In this document: piece by piece, positions 21,925 to 33,259 of the stretch
How positions within the stretch are numbered: the first letter of the stretch is position 1
Layout of the letters: the number at the start of each line of letters is the position of its first letter
Assembly: GCA_947396885.1 (NCBI GenBank)
Contig: OX377206.1
Span: 16,057,466 to 16,121,465, forward strand
Origin: Heligmosomoides polygyrus polygyrus
Taxonomy: Eukaryota; Nematoda; Chromadorea; Rhabditida; Heligmosomidae
Direction of reading: 5' to 3'
DNA length: 64,000 nucleotides
Notes under the pieces: generated by a model
What the model was told of the DNA's origin: nothing
Databases searched by the model: none
The model's input: the letters and a program-made list of their open reading frames with translations, nothing else
Position numbers and translations under genes: made by a program

Positions 21925-23325
21925 ATGCTGTGCGACGATAGTGACGACCACGAGGATGGCAATCCCTTGCCAGTAAGACCAGAGCAACAAGCGAACGCTG
22001 TTCACGACTCTCCAGATGACCTTGTGGCTCCAGACCTCAACATCGGCATCAGAAACGGAGTGCAGCAATTCCTTCGGATTCTCAACGCGCGTGTAAGAAG
22101 GGGGAATCTCACTGGATGGAGCAATGCGTGAGCTGGAGTATTCTGAAAAGGGGTTTCTCGGAGGCGATGACGGTGCCGCTTCCGAGGAAAATGGTAGTGA
22201 AAACAATCTGAACTTTGACGTGCAGGAGTCTTCAAAGCATCAGTACCTCTTCAAACCTGCTGGGCTGGTGCATCGGAAGAGATCGATGTGGGTCTCTATG
22301 TGGCTTCAACTAGAAAAAGTCCACACTGTTCCTATTATCAGCTTGGACTTGATTGTTCTACCTGGTCAAATGGTTCCCATGCAAATCCGGAACTCAGCCT
22401 CTCGTCCAATTGTGCAAAGGGCCATCGATGGAAGAAGCTATGTACCTCGGTTTGCTGCTGATTCTTCAAGGAGAACTTAACGTGAACAGGCCGCGGTACG
22501 GGATCTTATTACAGGTCAACAAATATTTGAGCGATGGGTTGACAACGAAGTTCCATGCAATGGGTCGACAATGACTCCGAGTCATGTATATGGAAAATGA
22601 AACTTCCAGCACTTCAATGGCTAAAGTCGAGGTTCTGCACGACTACGCTCGAACTCCTCTTGTGCAGGCTGTGTGTTCTGTGAAACTGTGAAATTTGCCG
22701 AAGAGAAAAAGCTGTCTATGCTTTCTGAGATGTGCAACATTCCTTCGTTCGTTGCGGAGAGTACAAACTTGGATAGTCAGTGTGATGAGCTAGGATCTTG
22801 GATAAAATGTGATTCTCGAGAGCCAAATTCAGGGAGCCCTGAATCAGAGTCCGATCAGCTTCAGCTAGTGGGCGGCTAGAAATATGGACGAAATACGAAC
22901 ATCTGTTCGAAGATGAAACGAATTTACGTATCGCGTCGCTCTTAAACCTGGTTGATCAGATGACAGACCTCATGTGTCGAGGATGTGGTTTGCTGATATG
23001 CAGTGTTCGTGACATTTGTCATCATGAATAGTAAAGGAACGAACTCTCATTTTGTTAATAGCGCGGGCTATATTCACGATAGCTCTACTGTAGCCTTGGC
23101 GCAAAACTTCATTTCAAGGGACCAACCCTGTGCAAAATTCAGTTGGTTCCCAGGATGCAAATGGCAGACCATTGAATGCCGATTCAGCCAGGACCACCTT
23201 GGATGGGAGTTCACGTCTCGCAGCAAAGTTTTATGGAATAACGAGAAAGGCTGTTGTTCCCGCAAAGCCAATTCTGATCAAGATGAGCAGGCCTATCTCT
23301 GTCTTTCGAAGTCTCGGTCGGTAGG
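21925..23325 (+). pseudogene. crbn: Cereblon (LON + CULT domain) processed pseudogene
   Basis: Cereblon is the substrate receptor of the CRL4 ubiquitin ligase. Order of matches: an acidic N-terminal stretch (CDDSDDHEDG, 21928 on); NFDVQESSKHQYL (about 22208-22247), like the conserved NFD...SH.YL of cereblon; the LON start LIVLPGQMVPMQ (about 22352-22385); AMGRQ then a TGA stop (22572) and RVMYMENE; and the CULT domain with one zinc pair CRGC (22975-22986), HFVNSAGYIHD (about 23051-23083), SWFPGCKW (about 23142-23165), HLGWEFT (about 23197-23217) and FYGITRKAVVP (about 23232-23264). The three pocket tryptophans survive, but the second Cys of the distal zinc pair reads Ser (CRFS). At least four frame breaks and several stops kill it. 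No introns interrupt about 1.1 kb, matching the length of a cereblon cDNA, so it looks like a processed copy. Confidence 0.85.
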
Positions 23326-24167
23326 TAATGGGTCTGCGCTCTTCGCACTACTCTTCGTCGTCGCTATGAATGTCATATCGCGTGATCTTCAGCAGCCTGT
23401 TACTTTATGCTGATGATGTAACACTCGCTAGCGACGACAGGATTGAACTCTAGAGGCAGGTACACGTGTCGTATGATCGCTTGGAGAGATTTGGGCTCAA
23501 GCTCAACATGAAAAAGACCGAGTGCCTGACTACAGACGAAAATGAGTCTCGCTCCATTAAGTGAACCGCATTGAACTATCACGTAGTTCGGTTTTCAAGT
23601 ATTTGGGATCAGCAGCCGCGTCGTTGAAGAGAACTCACGAATGAATGCAGCTTCGTCCAAATGGCGCTCTCTGACAGGAGCGCTCTGCGATAAGAAAATA
23701 CCAGCACGCCTAAAGTCGAACATCTACAAAAGGGTCGTCCGACCTGTAGCTATTTACGGAGCTGAGTGCTGGCCCGTTACTAAGAAATTGAAAGGCGCCT
23801 CAGCGTAATGGAAACGAAGATGCTGCGGAGGACGGCCGGTGTTACGCGTTTGGATCGAGTAGGCAACTACTCCATACGGCAGAGGTTGGGTGTCACCAAA
23901 AGAGCCTCGCGCATCTGAGAAGATGCGCGAGGCTCGTCTGCGATGGTACGGCCACGCGCAAAAGATGACACCGTTCGAAAGGCTGGTCTTAACCTTGATG
24001 TGTCCGGGAGGCGCCCACGAAGGCGACCAAAACAGCGGTGGCTTGATACATTGCATCAGGACTTGAAGCTGGCTAGGCTGCACCCTGATCAGGCATTTGA
24101 TCGGGGAAACATTCCAGGAAAGCGGACCCCGCAGCCAAGCGGGACAAACGCTGAAGAAGAAGAAGGA
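23326..24167 (+). pseudogene. RTE retrotransposon 3' end fused to the cereblon copy
   Basis: Begins at about 23326 with GSALFALLFVVAMN, continues through LYADDVTLASDD (RT active site, about 23405-23440) and LKLNMKKTECLTT (about 23495-23535), the RPVAIYGAECWP block (about 23737-23775), the MREARLRWYGHAQKM block (about 23920-23970) and RPRRRPKQRWLDTL (about 24010-24055), and ends with a short GAA repeat at about 24152-24166. This is the complete C-terminal part and natural 3' end of an RTE element, broken by frameshifts. Same lineage as 7600-8640. Confidence 0.8.
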
Positions 24168-24459
24168 TAAAACGGTCAACACACATTGCAACAAATGAAC
24201 AAATTTCCAACCACTATGGATCCATTTTCTCGATTCTTTACCAAAGTTGACCGCCACAAGATGTTGGAGTCATACGGAAGTGTTGTTACATGTATGTATA
24301 ACTCTTGTAACTTGCCGTCAATATCAATCGTTCCACAATTATCGATCGACATTACTGATTTTTCTCCATGGATAGCCGTTCACAGATGAAAGCACATGAC
24401 TGTGGTCGTACTTCGCGGCAAATGAATATCGAGAAGTTATGAGAAATAGTTGGCTAATA

Positions 24460-24474
24460 GGGGGGGGGGGGGGG
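24460..24474 (+). repeat. Poly-G tract, 15 G
   Basis: Uninterrupted G run on the plus strand between the chimeric insert and a mariner relic. Confidence 0.9.
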
Positions 24475-24639
24475 TGCAAAACTAATGAGACTTTCCATGC
24501 CGTGCCTATATAAGTCATGACTGAAATCGGGTTGCGTACTTCTCGTAATTGTATGTTTGTTTGCTACTTACTGAAGGCCACCTGAGAAGTGATCACTTTC
24601 ATCATTTCCAGAAGCATACCAAAAGCCCAGTCTAACGAG

Positions 24640-25010
24640 TCGACCTGTGTCGAGCAAATCTCGCCCAATTCCCAATCCCGAGCAGTCTGAACTCAGTAGT
24701 CACGCCAGATGAGAGGTACGTCTTCTACCTTAATTCTGCCAAGCAGACAGTATGGGTGAGGCTCAGCTGGGCCACCATCGCATCCCTCAATCACCGTAAT
24801 CGCCGGACATCTCTTCATGCGACTACCACTGCTTCTTGAGCCTATAGGACTTCATGGTCGGAAGGGACACAAGGATCCAAGCAGACCTCGACAACCATAA
24901 CGAGGAGTGGGTCAGCACCAGGCCTAAGCAGTTCTGGAAGGATGGGATCAGGAAGTTGGCTTATCCATGGCAGCAAGGTTATTGAACTTAATGGCGAATA
25001 CAAACCTCAG
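24640..25010 (+). pseudogene. Mariner transposase relic
   Basis: VTPDERYVFYLNSAKQTVWV (about 24705-24765) corresponds to the second catalytic Asp region of mariner transposases (VTGDE.W..Y-type, first D altered). FMVGRDTRIQADLDN and FWKDGIRKLA (about 24850-24965) match the C-terminal region, and WQQ-VI-LNGEY follows after a frameshift. The middle of the gene is deleted. Not functional. Confidence 0.55.
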
Positions 25011-25319
25011 CGCCGGTGAGTTGTAATTGAGTGATAAAGAGAAAAAATTTGTTGAATTTGTCCCATTACTTTTGTCTCACCCCAATAGCATCGCAAAAGC
25101 TCACCACGAGTTTGAGTTGGAAACCTTTCCTTGTAAGAAGCTTCTGAAATGAAATGAAAGTGTATCTTGGCTTTTTACCTGGTATCAGAGTTTTCCAACT
25201 TCAAGTCTAGTCAAGCATAAAAAACTATTGAATCGGTGTTCAGTGTAGTACGTGCAGTTATATAGCACTTCTCACAACACGAACCTTTGAACTGTCCTTA
25301 AACCTAAAGAGTCACTTAA

Positions 25320-25590
25320 GTCCGCCAAAGGTAGTTTCATGATGCGCCAGCTTACTTGAAAAGTTCTTGGAACGAAGAGAGCACATTAGCCTTTCACCCG
25401 GGCACTCGTGCAGGGCAGCAGTCGTGGAAGAACCTGTCGAACTCAACCGAGACTCACTGCATGACGTACTGCCACGTGGCATTGTCGACCTCGCCACGAC
25501 ACGGCGCCACGGTTCATTTGCATCCGTGAGCTTCTCCTGCGCGGTCGCCTCATGCTCACTACCGTTCTCTCAGCGTCTTCTTCGTTCATT
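25320..25590 (-). repeat. Diverged repeat segment, copy 1
   Basis: CCACGTGGCATTGTCGACC, then TTCATTTGCATCCGTGAG and GCGCGGTCGCCTCA, correspond to CCACGTGGCATCGTCACCC, CTCATTCGTTGCCGGTG and GGTGCGGTCGCCTCA at 26920-27000. The better frame is on the minus strand in both copies, so it may derive from a coding repeat. Family unknown. Confidence 0.4.
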
Positions 25591-25969
25591 TCCTCTTCCT
25601 CTTCCCCTCTTCCTCTGCCTCAGTTTCTTCTATCATGTCAACGGAATAGAGGGTGTCCCAAAGAAATGTGCCTACTGTATGAAAGTCATAAACTTGCTGA
25701 CAGTAAGACTATCAAGGCACAAAGAAACCATGAAAGCACAGGAAAGTCGAGACTTTAATTTGAATGATAGGATTCACACAATGCACTCTAAAAAGGTTTC
25801 AATTTTAGGCTCATAGCTTGTCCATGGCCATGATTCCTAGCACAATTCTGTCTGTCCAGCGCCACTGCCCTTCCGTTGATTATTGAGATCCTACTACCTG
25901 CCAAACCTGCCAACCACGTGTCCATCAGTCCCTGTCCTGTGTCAGAGTGGTCCAATGCACACTCCTTGT

Positions 25970-26640
25970 TTGAGGGCCATAAAAAGCGTCAAATCACTTG
26001 TTTAGGAATTTCACGAAGAACAACGGCCAAGCTGTTGGTGTGAGGGGGACGTGGGCGCCGAGGAAGCGAGCCGGTGACGGTTCCTTTCTAATGATTGCCC
26101 CAATTCCATCATGTGGTTGGGCCACCTAGTTTTTGACGAACTGGTACCAGTCTTTGAAAGTAAGCGAAGGAACTCATCAACTTTTCTCAGTTCCCTGAAT
26201 CGCGTCGCTCTGAGCATCGTTCTTTCATGTACTCACTGCGCAAGATTGGTCGCGTGTTCATCCTGCTTTGGATGGCACAGATCTCTGAGGCGTACGCGCA
26301 TAAAAAACAGAGATGTCCAATAGGTGGGCACGGAGCTAGACGTTCATCGCCTTCTTTACGACTTTTTTGACACTCCTGAAAGCCGCTCTATTCCTCCTTC
26401 CATCTCCGGCCCTAGATCGTTGACCGTTTTCTCTTCGCGACCTAGATACATGTAGCTGGAGATGGTCATTCCGTTGGTGTGAGCAGAGCACCAGAAACTC
26501 GCCCGATTCTAATAAATATCGCGATCGTCATACTCAGCTGTCTCCAGTGTTTCCAGAAACATTATCAAAGTTAGCTAGCATTCGCTCAGCTTGGTTAGCG
26601 GCCGACTGCGTAAGGGCAAAGAGGGATATGTCGCCTAGAA
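25970..26640 (-). pseudogene. Decayed RTE fragment (C-terminal region)
   Basis: On the minus strand it parallels about 12500-13100 of the intact RTE. A peptide starting MLRATRFRELRKVDEFLRLL corresponds to the region after [18 protein letters not shown], and a KTRWPNHMM stretch to KIRWAGHVM. Heavily mutated. Confidence 0.6.
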
Positions 26641-26849
26641 GCTTGAAGTTTCACAAAAGGTAGTATCAGCGACAGCGCAACTAGGCGGAATACCCATTCT
26701 TAGATTTATTCGGGTATAACCTTTTCACACGTTTCGCCAATGTGCCGCAAACTTCCAACGTTGGTTGGTTTATCACGCTCCTTCTGAAAGAAGCCACTAG
26801 AATTGCAAACTTGGAGATTGGTCGTTATTGATCTGGTTATCCTTAAGGA

Positions 26850-27090
26850 TGAGGCCTTGGTCACCTGTCTGAACACGTAAAGCGGTGCGGTCGTGGATGA
26901 AGCCGGTCCTCTCAGCCGACCACGTGGCATCGTCACCCACGGCACCATCACGGAAGCTCGGCTCATTCGTTGCCGGTGTTCTCTCCGGTGCGGTCGCCTC
27001 ACCCATCGGAGCACCTTCCCAGATTCCTCCTCTCTCTGCTCTCAGTTCAGCGTCGATCTCCAACGAGTTCCTTCGTCATGTCTTCAACGT
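26850..27090 (-). repeat. Diverged repeat segment, copy 2
   Basis: Partner of 25320-25590, same orientation, with an 88-codon minus-strand frame (EIDAELRAERGGIWEG...). The two copies flank the decayed RTE fragment. Origin not recognised. Confidence 0.4.
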
Positions 27091-27139
27091 AGACCACTCT
27101 TTCCTCTCATCTAGGTCATTCCCATATCTGTAGAAACTA

Positions 27140-28310
27140 CGGTGATAGCCATCTGCAAGATTTATACCATTTTGGCTCGTCAAGGTTCTTTGTCAGATCA
27201 CTCAGCTAAGAACTTTAATAATAATACAAACCTTTTTGCAGGTAATTCGTTTGTCTTCCTATATCGCTCTATTCACTCGTGTTCTCAAAAAAGGAACAAC
27301 TGCATTCAAAAAGGTTGGTCACTTTATCCCATTTTAAGGTAGCACGAAAAGGCTGCCAATTGGAAAAAAGGGATTAGAGGCACAGCTGCTATCTTCATAA
27401 AAGTAAGATTAAAAGTTAGTAGATATGGCTTATAATCCGAACTAAACTTATCTTAACGAAGCATTTGGAACAAGACTGTCATACAACTTCTTACCGAATT
27501 TTATATATTTCTCATCCAGTTACCTAATTTATAAGTGCACCTTATAAACCTATTTACAGAGTTCTTTAGGCAGTTTTACAATTCTTCAGGCAGTTTAAGC
27601 TAAAGCGAAAATCCGATTAAAGAAAGAGTTTAACAAAGCAGAAGAAGCGTAAATTCTGCAATGGAAAAACTTCCTGGAGATGGATTACTGCCTATGATGA
27701 GACAGCGCGAGACGTTAGACTGAATTGCAGCGCAATCTCAGTTCTACAATAACCGACGGTTTTCGTTTCCCTGTCCTTCATCTTGCTATTAAATTTTTAT
27801 GGAAGCTTCTGGAAGTAGAAAATTTCTGCCCATATAAGCGATGCTTTTTAGCCACGCACTACTTACATACATCTTTCCGCATTTCAAATTTCAATTTTTG
27901 GGAATGCAAGCCTCTTCAAAAAATGCCTGCTAACTTGACTGCCTGAATCCCCTGTACAATCTTCTTGAGTCCTTATAAAGAATGGGGTCGGTATGTGCTC
28001 GACTTTCGAGTTCGGCGCGCCATTGGTTTTGCCTACTGTAGCTGCTCTTTTCCCATTGGGCGAGCTGTCTCGCATTCCAAATTGTCGCTCGGACTGAAGG
28101 TTACGGCAGGTTCGAAGTGCTGAACTCGTCCTTCCTTCAATTGCAGAACTTCATTGAAATATAATTTAAGCTGCAGTCCAGATCAACATAGCGGAAGAAG
28201 AGGCGAAGGCAATTTGTATCGCCGGACTCTTTCCCTGTTGTCTTTCGTACAAAGATCGAAGTTTTATCATTGCTCAAGAGTTCAAACAGCGATAACAATT
28301 TCACAAATTT
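27140..28310. other. No recognised gene
   Basis: AT-rich sequence with short frames only. I see no splice-supported exon and no repeat shared with other regions. Confidence 0.4.
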
Positions 28311-28478
28311 CGCAATCCTATTTATTTATTTATTTATTTATTCACAGCATGGTGGTAGCCACGCATATAATAAAGAAACAAAAAAGCAACACAAACATTA
28401 ATAACTCAAACTTGAGGACTAAGTAGGCACCAATAAATGAGAACGGAAACAGTTATAACAATGAACGCTGGACAACAA

Positions 28479-31300
28479 TCAAGCGAGCGAATGCTCAGAT
28501 AATCCTAAGAGATTCTCGTTTTGGGCTAGTAATAAGTTGAACTCCCGCAAGCTTCTATAGGTCAAGAATGTTGATCTGACTGTGGTCCTCGCTACCGGCA
28601 CATATAGCTGAAGCTTACCTCTCCTTGTTCTAGTCAGATGGCCTCGGAAAAATATGCACGGGTTTATGTGCACCTTTTGGGTGAGAATCTTTAAAAGCAT
28701 CTTGAGATCGAATGATTGCCTTCTACATTCAAGAGACTTTAATCCCAACATCCTGTTTCTTTCTCGGCCATTTGGGATTTGCGAGTAGTCCATGCCAAAG
28801 CATCTCATTACTGCTTTGCGAGTGAAATTATTCTGAATTCTTTCGAGCATGTCAATGTCTTTCTTCTTGAGAGGGTTGAACACAGTTGTTCCAAATTCAG
28901 CTATCGGCCGCACATATGATTTATAAGCCCGCAGAAGGAGATCAGGATTATTGCTCTTCAAAACTGAAAATGTTGTAGGTGCGAAAATTTGCCATTTTTA
29001 CCAAAGATTTGTAGTGAGCGTCAAAATTCAGATTTTTGCGTATTAAAAATCCAAGATCACGAACCTCGTCAACTACTCTAAGTGTTGAATTCTGTAGTTT
29101 GTAGGCAGGGAGAGAGACAACATTTCGGCCACCAATTACTAAGCAGCAAGATTTCTCAGGTGCAAGTGGTAGTTTCCACTCATTCGCCCAATTGGAAATG
29201 TAGTCAATCGCTGTTTGAACGCAAATAGAGTCTTGGTCTTCTTTGACAAGTTTATAAATCTTTAAATCATCTGCATACATTTTGCATGTGACTCCAAACC
29301 TGGAAACTGTGTCTGGAAGTTCATATGTATAAATAAGGAAGAGGAGAGGAGAGAGCACTCCGCCTTGTGGAACTCCAGTACACGCATTAAAAACGGAGGA
29401 GAATGCTCCCTCAACTTTAACCTGATATGTCCTTCCAGTAAGGAAGCTGCGCGTCCAATTAATTACCATAGGGTGAATACCGACCATGCTCATTTTGCAT
29501 AATAATTGTGGTATCGGGACTCTATCGAAAGCTTTGGAAAAGTCAAAATATACCACATCAACGCGGTTCTTACTTTCCATTCCTACAGTCCAGTCATTGA
29601 GGGAAGTAAGCATTGAAGTTTCAACAGATCTACCTGGTAAAAATCCAAATTGGTTATCTGAGATTATCTTATTGGCTTCAAGATGCCTTAGAATATGTTT
29701 CTTAACGATTTTTTCCAAACGCTCGGGCTAGAACTGATGTGATACTTATTGGACGATAGTTACGAGGGTCGTTTAAAGGAGCTTTCTTGGAAATAGGAGT
29801 GACGAACGCATGCTTCCACCTTCTGGGCACCTCAGCTGTAATGAAACTAAAATTGAAAATATGCTCTAATGGATAAGCTATGTGGTGCAGAATCCTTTTG
29901 AGAAAACTCAACGGAATGAAGTCTGGGGAGAGAGAACTAGACCTTGGCCACTTTAAAAGAATTTCATAAATGTGCTCCTTATGAAACCACAAGGAAGACT
30001 CCATTTGAGAAGCACTACGAGCGGGAACTGAATTTGTACTCACACCCGCTTGAGCCTGGCTTTGAGACGGTTGCGAGTACGAATTCGTGAACGTTCCAAA
30101 TTGTCTTAGGAACTGTGAAGCTAGTAAATTGGCTTTGTCCTGAGGTGATGAGTGACAGAAGCCGCGTTCGTCAATCAAAGAGTGGATTGCGGAATTGTTT
30201 CCACTACGCGCATTAACGTATCGATAAAATTTGTTTCGATCCGTGGATCCGAGAAGTTTCTTCTCTAAGTAAACCTGATATCTAAAGGTAGCTCTTTCCA
30301 ATTTTCTGCTGTACACAGCATACTTACTCCAGTCACTTACATCGTTGGTTGTGGACGCCTCATTCCATAAGCAGGTGCGATAATGATTCATCCTCTTGAG
30401 GTAGTTGGGAAGTCTTAGATCATTCTTCTTTATTCTGACAAGAGGGACAAACAACTCTATAACGTGATGGAGAACGGCAAGAAAGGTCTCATATTTGTCG
30501 TCAACTGACTCCAGATTATATATGCTACCTATCCAGTCAACGTTAGAGAGGTATTCTGTAATTGCGTCATAGTTCGCACCCATAAAGTCTCGTTTACACA
30601 CGAAAGTTGGGCGATCTGCCTTAAGATAGATTTTAAAGGATACTGTAGTATGATCGCTATTCCCTAAAGGTGGACCAACGCAGACTTCGCCTACAAGATT
30701 TTGACAGTTGCATAAAACTAGATCAAGTACAGTTTGATTTCTAGTAGGAGTGGTTACTAACTGTTTAAGGTCATGCGATTCAAACAAATCGCGAAAAACA
30801 TTTGACGTTCGACATGTGGTGTTCAATAGATTGGGAATATTGAAATCACCAAGAACAAGACTTGGCTCAGAACACGAGGAAAAGTCGCTAATTGCTTTTG
30901 CCAGTTGAACAGAACCAGCTGAGTCGCAACTGGGTGCTCGGTACACTCCAATTACTCGGAACAAATTGGAGCGAAACCCTACATCACATACTAAAATCTC
31001 ATACCTATCCTTAACAGATTCGTGGAAAACCAAATCACATGTTAAGTAATTTTTTACGAGCAGTAGTATCCCTCCGCCTCTCTTGGAGTTCCGGTCACAC
31101 CGCACAGGCATATATTGACTACAGGCTATTCCTAGGAGAGGATTTACTTGGTTTTGTGAGGTCAGCCATGTTTCGGTAAGGAGGACCACGTCGAAGTTGT
31201 TTTCACAAAGGTTGAGAACCAGAAAGTTGCAATTTTTTACTAGAGATCTTATATTCGAAAGTAAGCATCTCAGTTCACATCTGGATTTCCTGCGACATCT
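28479..31300 (-). pseudogene. LINE ORF2 (endonuclease + RT), two frameshifts
   Basis: From about 31290: LLSNIRSLVKN, LLTETWLT (catalytic Glu), GGGILLLVK, VIGVYRAPS, LVLGDFNIPN and GNSDHTTVSF form the APE-type endonuclease. RT motifs follow: NYRPISITSV, NQFGFLPGRS, VVYFDFSKAFDRVP, GVPQGGVLSPLLF and CKMYADDLKIY. The first break is at about 29710, where an extra base in a G/A run shifts the frame within the RT. The second is at about 28955, between TYNIF and KSNNPDLLLRAYKSYVRP. Otherwise the frame is well preserved, so the copy is fairly young but dead. Confidence 0.85.
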
Positions 31301-31674
31301 CAGTAGTTTCCCAATGGGCTACTGGGATGTGAGGACCCAGGTCCATTGCTGGTGCTTTGCTGAGAGGGTGCAATCTGCTGCAGTTGAGGAGATTGTGTAC
31401 CTCCTCCGCTGCTACCAGATGGCTGCCCTCGTTTGCTAAGGAGTTCGCTCCGCCTGCGCTCTCTCTCCTCCCAGGTAAGTGACGGGCGGAGGTAAATGCC
31501 CTTTTGGAAGGGAAAGAAGCGCAGCCTCGGCGCGCGCCTCACAGCATCAGCTTGGAACCTACTGGCCGGAAGCACAACTTTTACTAGCCTTGGCCTATTT
31601 TGCTGCGGTCTTCCCATGCGGTAAACAGCAATGGGTTTACATTTAACTCCGAGAAAATCTAATATTTTAAACAC
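31300..31674 (-). pseudogene. LINE ORF1, C-terminal part
   Basis: A 124-codon frame with KILDFLGVKCKPIAVYRMGR, RLVKVVLPASRFQ, a basic patch and IYLRPSLTWEERERR, the C-terminal pattern of nematode CR1-type ORF1 proteins (RNA binding). It ends in a Ser/Gln/Pro-rich tail. The frame continues a little upstream to about 31720 before a stop. The N-terminal part is missing. Confidence 0.6.
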
Positions 31675-31758
31675 ACAATCGAAGTCATGAGCATTTCTAG
31701 CAAGAGAACTAGAGATTTAACAAACATGCCATGCGCTATAGGCATTGAGCCGTCAGTA

Positions 31759-33026
31759 TTAGGTTTCTGCATATGAAATCACAGATTTTGACTGAAAATA
31801 TTGACAGATCATAATTTTTCTTGGATCAATTTTATTAAATGAAATAAGAACCATTAAGTTGATCTACTTTTCTCAGCGCGACAATTGCTTAGACATTTCG
31901 TCTTTGTAAAATCAGAACTGCGAGAATTAATAAAACATATGAAATCATTTTCGGCGTCATCTTGGTTGCTGAATTCTTTATCCTTCACAAGACGATCTAA
32001 ACGCTTGCAAAATGACAGTAGGTAGGGGACAGACTTGGAAAATATGCTAGGTGTGGCATGCTTCGTATCCCAACTCACTCAGATTTTGGACAATTATTTT
32101 TGAAACGTGAGGAAGCGCGGTGCCACGCAGTAGAACTGGGCCTCTTCGATTGACCAAAGCCGGCTGTTTTTCAATAAACTTATGGTGCACCACTTCAATT
32201 TCGGCACGGTACTTCTCCGCTGTGATAGCATCTTCAGCTCTCAAGAACTTGTAATGGACCATTCCAACCAACGCCTACCATACGGTCACCATGGTCTTCT
32301 TCGGATGGCGACTTCGTTTCGGCACCTCCTTGGGACTTTCATTTTTGTCCATCCATTGTGCACAGCGGCGATGACTGTCACAAGAGATCCGTCTTTCGTC
32401 GCATGTCACGATCCTGTCCAAGAAAGGCTCTCTTAGATTGCGTAGCCTTAACGAAACACAGGTGTCGTGGGGTGTCAGCATCTGCCTGGCGGGTCAGTTC
32501 GTGCGGGATCCATTCATACAATTTCTTTACTTTTCCGATCGCATATAAGTGGCGACCCGTAGTGCTGCCGTCAACGCCGAAATGCTGTGCCAGCCCTTTT
32601 ACAGTTTGACGCGGATCCGCTTCCACCATGGCTTTGAGTTGGTCGCCGTTGAGGACTGATGGCGGCCCACCTCAGTCTCCATCTTCCAGTCGTTCATCTC
32701 CAGATCGAAACCTTTCGAACCAGTGGCGACTCAGCGAAATAGGGCCCAAATGCAGCGTTGATTTTACAAACCGCGGCCGCGGCATTGTGTGCACTTTCCC
32801 ATTCACATAAGTAGAGCACTCGAAAATTTCGCTGATTCATATTGTAAAAACGGCGTCAAAAACCCCGCAAGATGCAATTATGTCAGAAAAGCTATAAACG
32901 GTAAGAAGGGGAAGATTCTGCGCTTTCAGCAAACATATAGAGTGCTGAAATCGAGAACATTCGTTGCCAAGAAAAATCGACCTGAAACTGAGGTAGCAAA
33001 TTACCATTTCATATGCAACTACCTAA
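31759..33026 (-). mobile_element. Mariner transposon, 1268 bp, complete ends
   Basis: Left end TTAGGTTTCTGCATATGAAA and the reverse complement of the right end TTAGGTAGTTGCATATGAAA match except for three bases in the middle. A TA duplication flanks both (31757-31758 and 33027-33028). The length of about 1.27 kb is standard for mariner. Contains a dead transposase gene. Confidence 0.85.
31854..32840 (-). pseudogene. Mariner transposase, frameshifted
   Basis: Starts MNQRNFRVLYLCEWESAQC near 32840 (helix-turn-helix half). Matches continue through MVEADPRQTVKGLAQHFGV, KKLYEWIPHELTRQ (the WVPHEL motif), PFLDRIVTCDERRI (first catalytic Asp region), HPKKTMVTVW, ALVNRRGPVLLRG.A.PHVSK and LGYE, then NQDDAENDFICFINSRS. 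It resembles Hsmar1/SETMAR-type transposases. At least three frame changes and in-frame stops. The aspartate expected in the LLHDNARPH-type motif appears lost (LLRGTALPH). Confidence 0.8.
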
Positions 33027-33130
33027 TATTTGTACAGGATGTGTAGGAAGTAACGAGACTAGCTGCCGTGATGCCATTCAGTTGTGAAGTGAGGTACAAT
33101 GAATCGTGCAAAATCAACAAATATCCTCAA

Positions 33131-33259
33131 GGTCCCGTTTATGCTTCCGACGCCGAGCGACGCGACGGCATGTAAACTGGCCACGTTGATCGATCGCGTC
33201 GCTCAATCAATATGGCCACTATACGTGGCGTCGCGTCGATCGGCGTCGGAGTATGTCTC
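33131..33259. mobile_element. Decayed MITE related to 50448-50573
   Basis: Ends GGTCCCGTTTATGCTTCCGA and GGCGTCGGAGTATGTC are inverted relatives of each other and of the MITE at 50448. The interior shares CGTCGCTCAATCAATATGGCC and GGCCACGTTGATCG. The target duplication is no longer visible. Confidence 0.55.

Larger units (their letters stand above)
21881..24167 (+). mobile_element. Chimeric retro-insert: cereblon cDNA + RTE 3' end, with probable TSD
   Basis: TAAAACGATCA (21870-21880) on the left and TAAAACGGTCA (24168-24178) on the right match at 10 of 11 positions and bracket the intronless cereblon copy plus the RTE 3' end ending in (GAA)n. Both parts have the same orientation and meet near 23326. 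The simplest reading is one target-primed insertion made by RTE machinery, after the enzyme switched template from RTE RNA to cereblon mRNA. Two independent insertions remain possible. Confidence 0.55.
28319..31757 (-). mobile_element. CR1/Jockey-group LINE, 5'-truncated
   Basis: Reads right to left: ORF1 tail (31720 to 31300), ORF2 endonuclease and RT (about 31300 to 28479), then a short 3' UTR ending in an (AATA)n tail at 28342-28319. A microsatellite tail of this type is typical of CR1/Rex1-like LINEs. The 5' end abuts the mariner at 31759, so either the LINE was truncated there or the mariner landed in it. Confidence 0.8.

Noticed and set aside
21913..22206. Minus-strand frame ending in a membrane-like segment (SYWQGIAILVVVTIVAQHGLA), looking like a tail-anchored protein exon
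   Set aside because: It lies antisense to the acidic N-terminal region of the cereblon copy, whose plus-strand frames align with cereblon before and after it. No partner exons on the minus strand were found.
29700..29725. Possible programmed frameshift at a G/A run in the LINE
   Set aside because: It falls in the middle of the RT domain, not at an ORF boundary, and no programmed site is known there. A simple one-base insertion explains it.
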